Of a stretch of DNA of 64,000 nucleotides, positions 24,290 to 34,234 are shown piece by piece. This DNA comes from Ditylenchus dipsaci (Eukaryota > Nematoda > Chromadorea > Rhabditida > Anguinidae). The position numbers were made by a program, and so were the translations under genes. Positions within the stretch are counted from its first letter, which is position 1. The number at the start of each line of letters is the position of its first letter. The stretch is taken from the NCBI GenBank assembly GCA_004194705.1, contig SADC01000068.1:62001-126000 (forward strand), given 5' to 3'. Under the pieces are notes generated by a model. That model was not told where the DNA came from. It searched no databases and was given only the letters and a program-made list of their open reading frames with translations.

Positions 24290-25401
24290 ATGATGTGGAA
24301 GTTCCAGCTAATAGTGATTTACTTGTTCGTATGTGGACAGAGCCAGTTAAAAAGTCCAGTTCGAACGCTATTCTAATTCAGCATAGTGATTTTCTAGAAG
24401 TGTTAGGGATTAGACTTCAAAGCGGAGTTTATGAACTAGAGCGAAGTTCCAGAATAGGTTATAAGGTTTTGGTGACTAATGTTACAAATCAGTCGATCCA
24501 GTTAAGACGGAATGACCTATTGGGTTGTGCGTCGTATCTTTATAAGGAAAAAGAGTCGGATTTGTTGTATGAAGCTCCAGAAATAACTTCAGAAATGGTG
24601 GACCATTGCTCAAGTCTTACTGAGATAGACCCATCATTCGTGGTGGATTTATCTAAATGCGATTGTTCCAGTGCTGAGAAGTCCCAGTTACAAAAGTTGT
24701 TGGACAACTTTAGCGATGTATTTTCTAAGTCCAGATATGATCTCGGTCACTGTACGATCGAGCCTCAAACGTTTACTACTACGACGGAAGTTCCAGTCAA
24801 GTCCAGAATATTTAAAACTCCTTTTAAGTACAAAGAGGAAATTAAGAAACACGTCCAGATTTTGGTAGATAGTGGGGTCATGGTGGAGTCTGATACACCA
24901 TGGGTTTCCAGTTTAGTTGTCGTCCAGAAGAAAGACGGGAGTCTACGTCCTTGCATAGACTTCCGCGAACTTAATAAGGTCACTGTTCCAGATCTATATC
25001 CAATGCCTCGTATTGATACGATCATTGAGGATTTAAGTAAGGCCTATTTTTATACATCTCTAGATTTGTCCAGTGGTTATATGCAAATTCCGTTAGACGA
25101 AGAGTCCAGTAGAAAGTGCGGAGTCATCACGGAAGATAAGATCTACCAGATGGTTATGATGCCATTCGGTTTACGGAATGCTACTAGTATTTTTAATAGG
25201 GCTATGTCTATGGTTCTAGAAGGTGAAAAAGATGTTCTAGCTTATGTAGATGATATTGTCATTTACACACGGGTCGACGATTTCCAGGTACATCTCGAGC
25301 AAGTTGAGCGAGTGTTATCCAGATTTAGAAAGTTCAATCTCAAACTTTCTCCTAAGAAATGTGATTTTGCGAGGAAAAAAGCTCCAGTTTCTAGGACATG
25401 A
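24277..25401 (+). CDS. pol: Reverse transcriptase domain
   Basis: Ty3/gypsy-type reverse transcriptase with the expected blocks: SGVMVESDTPWVSSLVVVQKK-type entry near 24,860, RPCIDFRELNKVT, YPMPRIDTI, YFYTSLDLSSGYMQIPL, MPFGLRNA and the catalytic YVDD at 25,243-25,254. The frame slips at the A-run at 25,375-25,380, after which RNase H continues in the next frame. Active-site residues are intact. Confidence 0.93.
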   Translation: MYVLDDVEVPANSDLLVRMWTEPVKKSSSNAILIQHSDFLEVLGIRLQSGVYELERSSRIGYKVLVTNVTNQSIQLRRNDLLGCASYLYKEKESDLLYEAPEITSEMVDHCSSLTEIDPSFVVDLSKCDCSSAEKSQLQKLLDNFSDVFSKSRYDLGHCTIEPQTFTTTTEVPVKSRIFKTPFKYKEEIKKHVQILVDSGVMVESDTPWVSSLVVVQKKDGSLRPCIDFRELNKVTVPDLYPMPRIDTIIEDLSKAYFYTSLDLSSGYMQIPLDEESSRKCGVITEDKIYQMVMMPFGLRNATSIFNRAMSMVLEGEKDVLAYVDDIVIYTRVDDFQVHLEQVERVLSRFRKFNLKLSPKKCDFARKKAPVSRT

Positions 25402-26470
25402 GATAAGGAAGGATGGTTATTCTCCAGTCGAGAATAACATTCGGCCTATCGTAGATTTTCCAGCTCCAGTTAACATAGCAGAGTTACGTCGATTCTGTGG
25501 TATGGTTGCATTCTTTCGGCGGTTCATTCCGAATTGTTCGACTGTAATGGAACCTTTATCCAGGTTGTCAAAGAAAAACACTTCGTTTTCTTGGGGTCCA
25601 GATCAACAGAAAGCTTTCGAGCAACTTAAGTTCGCTTTAACCAGTTCTCCGGTTCTAGCTTTTCCAGATTATAGTAAGGAATTTATAATAGACACCGACG
25701 CTTCCGATGTCGGACTAGGTGGTGCTTTACTCCAGGAATTAAATGGACCTAAGCAGGGTGTTCAGGCCATTGCTTATACTAGTAAAACTTTAAACTCCAG
25801 TGAAAGGAAGTGGTCTACCACTCAAAAGGAGTTAGTGGCAATTGTTCACTCTCTTCGAACTTTCAAACCTTATATTTATGGCTCTCCAGTTTTGATTAGG
25901 ATCCGTACGGATCACAAACCTCTGACGTTTCTAATGAAGAAGAAGGATGCAAATGCAAACCTTTCTCGTTGGTGGTCAGAGCTCCAGTCATATAACATAT
26001 CAATTGAGTATGTTAAAGGTGCCAGGCATACGCTTAGTGACGCTTTGTCGCGAGCAGTTCAAGAAGATTTAGATGTAGAGAATGTTCCAGAAATAGAGGA
26101 TATAACAGACCATTCGTGTCTGCATTTTGGTGAAGTTCCAGATGACTACGATCTCGATCGTAGGTTTGATGTTAGCTACCATTATTTTGATGAAGAAGAT
26201 CCAGATCCAGTTAGGCATAACGTTGCGTCGTGCAATGCTATAAGTCCAGTCAAATCCAGATTTATAGAATGCGGGGCAATTTCACAGCTCCAGCAAGATT
26301 GTCCAGAATTAGGTCCAGTGAGGCGTTTTCTAGAGTTAAAGGAAGTTCCAGACGATCCAATTGCTTTGGGTGTCGTACTTTGGTACGCCGAACGTTGCGA
26401 TGTAGTCGACAACGTGCTGATCCAGAAACGTGTAAAGTTCCAGCCTGATCGCGTGTGTGTTCCGTTAACC
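25380..26470 (+). CDS. pol: RT connection and RNase H domain
   Basis: Degrades the RNA strand during cDNA synthesis. After FLGHEI and the RRFIPNCS connection block, the RNase H fold shows IIDTDASDVGLGGALLQ (first catalytic Asp), the KELVAIVHSLRTFKPYIYG helix, IRTDHKPLTFL and a C-terminal YVKGARHTLSDALSR. This is typical for Ty3/gypsy, where RNase H precedes integrase. A charged linker leads to integrase. Confidence 0.92.
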
Positions 26471-27708
26471 ATGCGTAAAGAATTTTCGTCCAGTTTCATG
26501 ATTCCGACCTTGGTGGGGGTCACGGTAGTCCTAAGAAAACTATCGCTAAATCCAGTCGTTACTTTTGGAAAGGGATGTTGTCTGATCTTTCCAAATGGTG
26601 CAAAGAGTGTCTAGTCTGTCAACAACGGAGGCCGAGTAAGACTCGAATCCCACTCCAGTATGTGCATAATGTTCGTACATTTGCAAAAGTAGGTATAGAT
26701 TTGTGTGGACCGTTTCCAGCTACCAAATATGGCAATAGACATATTATGAACATTGTGTGCTGGTTCACGAAGTATATTATTTCGATACCAGTACCGATGC
26801 TAAGTCCAGAACGTTAGCAGATGCTATTCTCCAGCACTGTATTCTAGTTTACGGAACTCCAGAGGAAATTATAACGGACAATGCAACGTCCTTTACTAGT
26901 GAATTGTTCCAGGAACTCTCCAGTTTATTAGCGTTGAGAAAGGTGTTCACAACGCCGTACCATTCTGCAGGTAATGGTGCGACTGAAAGATCATTTAGGA
27001 CGTTCCAGAATATTATGGCGAAGTTCCGTGCGTCATCAGGTAGAAATTTTGATGAGATGTTGCCAGCTGTCACGTTTGCGTACAATACTAGTATTCACCA
27101 AACGACAGGGGAAACACCTTTCTTTCTAATGTTTGGTAGGCAGCCCAGATTTATAATCGACAATATTCTCCAGCCTAGGCGGGAAATATTTGTTGACACC
27201 GATGTTAGCCAGTTTAGATCTGATCATGTTCAGACACTCCAGATTGCATGGAAGGCGGCACTAGCCACTTCTGAAGAAAATTGTAAACAATTTAAGCTCC
27301 AGTACGATAAGAAAGCCAGACAATCAGATCTCCAAGTTGGGGAATTGGTATTACTTAGGAACCATGCCCATTCCATAGGGGATCATATAAGTTCCATATG
27401 GGGTGGAAAGGTGTTTATAGGATCCAGAAATTTGAGGCCAAAACGTCCTCCTTACTAATTGTGAAGTTCCAGAAAGAGAGCCGATAAAGGCACATAGGGA
27501 TCAAATTAAGCGTTTTCATCCAGTATGTGATCCAGATGATAGTGTTCCACTCAGGGATACTAGTAACGATCCAGTGCATGAAGAACCAGTTGTTCTTTCT
27601 GATGGTACTTTATTAGACGAAGTTCCAGTTAAAAAGAAGGTTGGGAAGAGGAAGAAAGATGTTCCAGTAGTTGATAGTGCCACTAGGCAAAGTCTTAGGA
27701 AAATATAG
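26470..27708 (+). CDS. pol: Integrase (HHCC, DD35E) and pol C-terminus
   Basis: Catalyses insertion of the cDNA. The N-terminal zinc domain ends in CKECLVCQQRR (about 26,610-26,640). The core has catalytic Asp at 26,698-26,700 (VGIDLCGPFP), Asp at 26,877-26,879 (IITDNATSF) and Glu at 26,985-26,987 (NGATERSFR), giving exact D-35-E spacing. The C-terminal part (27,320-27,708) is basic, with a KKKVGKRKK stretch, and ends RQSLRKI-stop. Frame slips occur near 26,500-26,580, 26,760-26,815 and 27,455. The order RNase H-integrase supports Ty3/gypsy. Confidence 0.92.
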
Positions 27709-28178
27709 TTCGTCCCAAGAAGTATTGTAACTTTACGGGTACTCCAGTAGAAGAGGTAATGGAAGTCCAGAATCTCGAAATTAGGAAAGAGACAAAAGTT
27801 CTTTTTCAAAGAACCTTTCACTCTTGTGTACGACGTTCCAGTTCATCCAGTTCCGAGGGTTCTTAGTCTGGGTTAATGTGTATATATGATGTTCCAGTAG
27901 GTATTGTCCAAAACGGAGATCCATTTACTTAGAATTTGTCTAGTAAATAAAAATTTATTTTAAATTGGCGCCAAAAATTTGTTATTGAGGTCAATATAAA
28001 TTCATAGTCAGTTTAAGTTAATGTTGTACAAGTTCCAGTTGTGTTGTGTGGCGTTATGTGTATGAAGGTCCAGTCTAAGGAAATGTTTGTCACATTTCTC
28101 ATAAATTTTGCTGTGTCGTGTTCGTCTCTGTCTTGTGTAGTGTGTAGAGAGCGTAGCTTACGTTGTTTTTCTTTTCAG
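27709..28178 (+). other. Inter-module region with canonical 3' splice site
   Basis: No coding signal. TCCAG density falls here. It ends in TTGTTTTTCTTTTCAG (acceptor after 28,178), a strong polypyrimidine-AG site of the same type as the host introns. The second coding module opens directly behind it. A TGGCGCC at 27,966-27,972 resembles some primer-binding sites but is not next to any LTR. Confidence 0.6.
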
Positions 28179-30950
28179 CTCTTTCGTCTCTCGCTATCGC
28201 AAAGATTCCGGAAACGGTAAGCAAAGTTTTGAAAATGCTCCAGGTCAAGGATCGTTGTCCACTTCGGGTAACATTCCAAATGTTCCAGTTTCGGTGAGTG
28301 GTATTCCCACTAACCAAATCGTCCAGTATCCTCAAGTCTCTGTCCAGACTCGAACCGGTCCAGTTTATTCTGAAGCTATTCAGCAACACAGATAATCCAG
28401 ATTTGTACTATGAAGGCAACTTTGCCAGTAGTCAGCCAAATATCGTCCAGAATTATCCAGGTTATAACGTGCAGCAGCCTAATGCTCCGTTTGCTAGTTC
28501 GTGGCAAAGTGGCCAAAATTTCCAGATAGCTAATCCTAATCAGGAGCAGCAAACTTTTACTCGTGAGGAAGTGTCCAGAATGTTGGCATGAGTCGCCAGA
28601 CTCAGCCACAAGCTCCAGTGCAAAATTATAACGCTCCAGCGTTTAATCCTTTCAATTTGTCCGCTCCAGTTAATTATCCAGATCAAAATGCGATTTTGCA
28701 GCAAATTGCTCGTCAGAATCAGCAGATTATTGACGCGTTTTCCAGTTCTCAGGCATCGGTTCCGCGACAGCCTCAAAATATTTATGGTCCAGTTCGATTG
28801 GGTAGCAACTTTGCTACTAATCCATTTTCAGCTTTTGCTCCAGTGCTCGAGACGGGTAATCCTCCTGTTCGACAAGGTCCAGTTCTAATGTTACTCCGAT
28901 GGATTATGCGACTAGTCGCACTTCCAAGGAATCACGTGATCCAGTTATCCAGAATAGACAGTTTGCTGTCGCTCATAAGGTTCCAGTTGTTCATACTTCG
29001 AGGGGCGCTAGGGCAACTCTTGCCTCTACCGCCGCTCACGATTTTTCTCCAGCTCGACGTTCCAGTGTTCAAACTCGAGGGCTACCTCAGTTTACTAATA
29101 GGCAAGTTATTCCTATGGGATTACTTTTTCCAGATTTTCGTATCCAGCCTAAGTTTGTAACGAACAGAATCGGGGTAGTTCACTCGATTCCTTCCAGACG
29201 TGCTGATTACCAAATCATGGATGCAGCGTTTCATACGGCTATAGGGTTTTGCTTAGTCGGCATGCCTCGATCCATGCTCCTCTTCTAGTGTTCTTTGGAA
29301 CGTTAACACCGTTTCCGTGCTCCAGCCATCTATCCAGTATTTTATCGGCGATATCGTTTCGGTACTTACTACCGCTCCAATTCTAGGTCCAGATAATATT
29401 TCCTTGCCTTCTCAGGTTTGGAACACAGACCTTAGGGACTGTGTTGATCCAGATACAAATAAGATTTTTGCGTCCAGTGCTGCGGTTGCTTGTCATCCGC
29501 CTAGTCATAATAAGCGATCGGGTACCCAATTCGCTATTGTGGGAAGTTCTAGTAGTGAGACTGTTAATGGCAAACAGTCGTGGTCGGTTAATATTTTCTC
29601 CAGAGATTTTCCTGACGGGTGCTTAGCCTGAACGATAATATCGCTCCAGATTTTAATAAGCCTCCAGAACGGTTCGATCTTGTCATGGTAGAGTTTACCA
29701 GGACACAGCCGTATAAGCATTTCCAGTTTCTAAATTTACTTGCAACTAATGTTAACCAGCTTCCAGTTTATACTGAGTATGACAAGCCGTCATTCTTGAT
29801 CGCGATCCGTCGTCCGAATCAGTCTTTTGGACGTATGGCTAATCGCATTTCCAGTTGTACGGATACTTTTGTCCAGAACGAGTGTAAACCAATGTTCCAG
29901 ACTTTCATCGATATCACTAATGCCGCTACAGCATTAGAGATAGACGAAATTAATTCTTCCAGATATCTAGCTACTACGAGAGTCGAAATCAAGACTCTCA
30001 AACCGTTTCATTATATGGTGCTCCAGATTACTGAGGCAGGTCTTAACCTCCTTACTGAACGTGCACGATGGGAGTGCATGGTTCCAGGCAAAAGTGTGTC
30101 TTTGTGCGTTAAGGTCCAGACGAAAAGTTCCAGGTTTATGGTTGATCTCTTGATCACCAAAGTCTTTTATGAGAATGGTCTGATGGATAGAATTGAGGCT
30201 AAGCGCTTTAATTACCATGAGACTATTCCGATCTCCAAGCCAGTAGATCCGGAGTATACTCCGACTACGTCTAGGTCTAGTTCAGTTTCCAGTTTAACAT
30301 CTGAGTCTATTTCTGACAAAGAGAAAGAGTTCCAGATAAAGCGAATATCCAAGTTAAGGATGTGCAACAAGAAGTTCCAGCAATTTTAGATCAGTTATTA
30401 GCTGAGCGTCCAGTTATTGACGATTGGTCTATGGTTTCAAATAGTCCAGTTGTTAAGCTAAGTTATGCGTCCGTTGATCCAGTAGAAGAGAAACTCCAGT
30501 ATGATAGGTCCCAGTCAATTTTGATTGAGCCATTTCCAGATCTGATAATCTCCAGGATTTTGAATGTGTAGGCCGCCCGGCGGACTACTCTCTAGGTTTT
30601 CGTCCAGTGATGAAGAACTGTGGTCAAAAGACCTACAGCTTCGTCAAAATTTATATTTGGTCTTCACTGATCAACCAACTGGCTTAGAAACCAGATTGGC
30701 TGTTGAGTCGGATCAATATAGGCAGAAGGTCCAGTTCTCCGAACAGTCTCGTGACTCGTTCATTAATTGCTCTTTGCATAATGTAGTTTCTTTATATGAA
30801 GTTCCAGCTACAGAGGAAGCCGTTCAACGTGAACGCCTCGATCAGCATCTCCAGGATAAAGAAATGGTCACCCGTGACCGAGCTCTCCAGGTTATAGAAC
30901 AGTTTAAAGAAGATCTAGATGAAATGCAGGAAATGTTCCTACAGAAAATG
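28179..30950 (+). CDS. Second module, N-terminal and central part (unknown)
   Basis: Opens immediately after the splice acceptor. 28,200-28,900 encodes a low-complexity Pro/Gln/Asn-rich stretch (PQVSVQTRTGPVYSEAIQ; NYNAPAFNPFNLSAP). 28,900-30,350 encodes a folded-looking region with VRLGS, VHSIPSRRADYQIMDAAFH, VEFTRTQPYKHFQFLNLL and FLIAIRRPNQSFGRMANR segments, then Ser-rich and glutamate-rich segments (30,360-30,950). Its position between pol and the helicase corresponds to the envelope position of retroviruses, but I see no signal peptide, transmembrane segment or fusion-like motif. No family recognised. Several one-base slips (near 28,395, 28,590, 28,900, 29,290, 29,625, 30,350, 30,560). 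Confidence 0.65.
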
Positions 30951-32340
30951 TGTGTGACGAGGCTCCAGTTATATTTATTGATAGTGGTCCAGGTACGGGT
31001 AAAACACAACGTTGTGTCTTGCTATAGAAGGGATATCCAGGTTGTACGGGGATCTAAGTAAGGTTTTGTTCTTTTACCTAATGATAAGGCTTACGTCCAG
31101 TTTCGTAAGAAGTTCCAGGATTTGCTTGAGGAAAGTTCAGCTTTTGTGACTTGTCCTACAAGAAAATTTTAATGGTAGAGTCCAGATCTTTAAGTGTTTC
31201 TCCAGACGGTCGTGAATTTCTTGATATGGGTCTTTATCACCATGTTAAGAGGTGCTCAGTAAGCATGAGCGACATCTCCAGAAAGTCGATAATCCAGTAG
31301 CGATTTTGACTCCGACCGTTAAGGAAAACTTGCTCCAGTTGTTCAACTGATGGATACGCATCCTCAGAATCTTATTGATAGGTCAGGATTCTCCAGAAAG
31401 TACTCCAGTTTGGGTCGCCACGAGTTATCGTGACTACCACAGCTATTGCAGAAATTACTCCAGAAATATCCAGCATGTGACTCACATTATAATTGATAAT
31501 GCGGGCGATATGCCTCTCTCCAGCTTTATGTGCATTAAGTCCAGGTGTGATCCGTTGCACCAGCTTATTATTGCCGGTGACACTAAGTCATTGGGACCAC
31601 GTGCACATCTTTTGCAAGTTCCAGGTTTAGACGGATAGGACTTCGGTCCATGGCTAGTATCGGTTCGGCAGAGTCGAGGTGACTCAGCCTATTACTTTTA
31701 CGTCCAGTTACTTTGCTCATCCTCTTTGGGTCAGCTCATTTCAGATAGTTTCTACAATTCGAAGTTCCAGATGTGTAGTGTAGCCAGCAAGTATGACTTG
31801 TTGTCAGCGAAGTTTCCAGTAGCTAAGTTGGGGTGCCCTGTCACACTCCTTCATTGTCCAGACGCACAACTTATAGTGCAAAGCGAAAATATCGTGAATA
31901 AGACTCAGCAACAGCTCGCGGTCGAGTTGACCAAGTTGTTGTTGACCAATGGTCTTGGTAAAGACGTTCCAGTTTGTGTTGTAGGTGCTTATTCCTGCGA
32001 TGTTCATTATATGAAAGAGAAGCTCCAGACAGATATCCAGAGTGGTAAAGTTGTCATCAGTCGTATGATGGACGTTCCAGCTAGAAGGTCCCAGGTTGTT
32101 GTGTTCGTTACTTCACGAACCAGTGCAGAAGTCCCAGCTAATTCGTTCGATGTTGCTCGAACAAACCGTCCAGTTAACCACGTGTTGTGTCATGCAACTC
32201 ATGGTCTTTTCGTAATAGGCGATATGAACCATTTATCCAGTAATGACAAGTATCCGTTTTCGATTTACTTGAGAAATGTAGCTAATTTAGCGCTCCAGTT
32301 CGTGGTGATGAGTACATTCGTGCTTGCACTCCAGTAGTTA
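30950..32340 (+). CDS. Upf1-like superfamily 1 helicase
   Basis: ATP-dependent nucleic-acid helicase motifs occur in order. Walker A GPGTGKT at 30,986-31,006. Walker B-like IIDNAGDM at 31,489-31,512, where Upf1-type enzymes have DEAxQ. Motif III GDTKSLGP at 31,576-31,599, corresponding to GDxxQLGP. A YFAHPL...SDSFYNSKF block near 31,710-31,750 matches the YRMHP...FY region. VCVVGAYSCDVHYMKEKL and VVVFVTSRT follow, and FDVARTNR at 32,146-32,166 with HGLFVIGD corresponds to motifs V-VI. The Upf1/MOV10/ERI-6-7 group is the closest match. The second acidic residue of motif II is Asn and the Gln of motif III is Ser, so activity is uncertain. Frame slips near 31,050-31,170, 31,320 and 31,640-31,720. 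Confidence 0.88.
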
Positions 32341-32344
32341 AGGA

Positions 32345-32540
32345 GAACGCTAGCGTGTCTCGATCAGTTGATGGTATGATCCAGTTTAAGGAACAGTCCA
32401 TAGTTGCGGATTGTTCAATCTCCAGTTTATACGATGCTACAGTTCCAGTGCCGTTCCTCATTTTACAGGAACCTATGGATATTGATGCCAAGGATGTGGC
32501 TAACGAGCCAGCTCCAGGTGCAGAAATTGGTGGCCAATAG
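32345..32540 (+). CDS. Second module, C-terminal tail
   Basis: Continues the helicase in another frame (VSRSVDGMIQFKEQSIVAD... EPMDIDAKDVANEPAPGAEIGGQ-stop). Acidic, no recognised fold. Likely the true end of the module. Confidence 0.5.
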
Positions 32541-34234
32541 GCATACGTTTTCTGAGTCCAGTATTTCTCCAGTATTAATCCAGTATAGTCCAGAATTTGC
32601 CTTTGTATATCCAATTAATCCAGTAACAACCAGTCGCAAAGGCGTCAGCCAAATTTACTTAGGTACAACTCCAGTTCTTCTGCAGGTCACTAGACCTAAA
32701 GTACGGTCCAGTTAGCCGTGATCTAGTGCGGGTTAGGGTGCTTAACCTGGGAATTGGGATGTTCCAGTGTTATTAGGTAGTTGCTATTTCGAGGCATCTA
32801 GGATTCGAAGGAGGAGCAAAGAAAAGAGACATTACATATGCTGGAGCCGTAGAAGCAGTTGGGCCAGATATCTGCGCTCAACTGGCTTAAAAGAATAAGA
32901 GACATTATAAGTTAAGCTCCATCAAACTTGTGCCCAAGGTGTGCTCCAGTCTTCGGCAATTGGGGGATCATCGATGAAGTCCAGTGGCCAGCTCCGTCCA
33001 AAGCAATTCTCCAGTCGACAAAGCAGCAGCCAAGCTTCGCAAAAATTCTCCAGTCCAGAGCCAGAGCAAGTCAAGTCTTCCAAGCGCAGAGCAGCTCCAG
33101 AGTCTACCAGCTGACGCAAAGTGCCAGCAAAAGCAATCAATCGCCAGCAGATGAATGTGCCAAAGTCGTGCTCAATTCGACAAGTGCCAGTTCCTGCCAT
33201 TCCAGCTGACGTGGGCCAATGAACCAAGAGGTGCCTCCAGTTTCCGCTAACAAGCCAGGGGTTCGGCTCAAGCATTTACGATCGTCCAGTCAAATCGTCT
33301 CTCTGTGGAAGCGCTCAACTCTCTCTCCAGTCATGCACAATCTCCAGTCAAAGCAATAGCTCCAGCAATCAGTGCAAAGCGCCTAGCCAAGCAAGCAAGT
33401 CTCTCAGTCTTATGGCAAATGGAAGCGTTCTCTCCAGCAAGTCTCTCCAGTCTCTGTGGTCCAGTCCAAGCCGAAGCCCAGTTCCGAGATCCCCTTTTGA
33501 AGAGACTGTGATGCCAAGGTTAGTGGATTCACACAAGTTTGTTAAGATCCAGTAGGACATAAAAGAGACGTACGCGTCCACTTTGCTCTGGAACAGTAGA
33601 TTCCGAAGTGTTAAGGGTAGTAATTACTTAGTTTCCAGTGTATGTTCCAGTTTTCTAGTTATGTATCCAGATTTTGTCATTAGTTTACGGTAATTAGTTG
33701 CGACCATTAGTGTCAACACTACTCCAGACTTACCTTAAGTAGCGCCATCTGGTGGCGAGGGTGATAGGAAATTTCCAGTATTATGCTTTGTCTTTTTCTC
33801 CAGATGTGCCTCCGGTGGCAAGGTGATAGGCACATCACTCTAAAACCGGAAACTCTCCAGAAAAAGCTTGTAGGGTGTGCTCAACCTACTGGTGCTGACA
33901 CGTAGGGTGGAAGGCTACCGCCAGGTGTGGTAGAGTCAGCAAAAATTTTCTAAACAGAAGTCCCAGGTGTTAAGTTCTAGGTATCCTCTTGTGTTGGTGT
34001 TGTTGCACCGTGCGCAGTGGGATCGTGCTGGGCCCTACTTTTGGGTTCAGTCAATTTATAGTTTCCAGTATACTCCAGTTCTTAGTTTGGAAGTTGTTCA
34101 AACTACTAGTCCAGGCAACAATCCGGAAGCAGTCATTGGTGGCTGTTGGCGTTTCTGGTGTAAGGATTGTTGCAAATATACTTCGTCTATTTGCTGGTTG
34201 CCGGTTCGGGGCGAACCTGGTGGCTGGTGATAGG
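32541..34234 (+). other. Long 3' region of the retrotransposon
   Basis: About 1.7 kb between the helicase module and the 3' LTR. A Ser/Gln-rich frame (32,928-33,209) is weak and probably not coding. TCCAG stays dense (for example seven copies in 33,241-33,480). A motif GGTGGCNNGGTGATAGG occurs at 33,751-33,768, 33,814-33,830 and 34,219-34,234, the last touching the 3' LTR where the plus-strand primer should lie. The start of the LTR (GGTGTAAGGATTGTTGC) is also repeated at about 34,157. Confidence 0.65.
34219..34234 (+). promoter_or_regulatory. Candidate polypurine tract position
   Basis: GGTGGCTGGTGATAGG directly precedes the 3' LTR. It is purine-rich but interrupted by T and C, unlike a classical polypurine tract. 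Confidence 0.4.

Noticed and set aside
28298..30389. Envelope glycoprotein in the env position
   Set aside because: No signal peptide, transmembrane anchor, furin-like site or cysteine pattern was seen; the region is Pro/Gln-rich and then globular.
32928..33275. Gene in the 3' region of the retrotransposon (both strands open)
   Set aside because: Ser/Gln bias follows from TCCAG/AGCAAG repetition, both strands are open, and no domain is recognisable.
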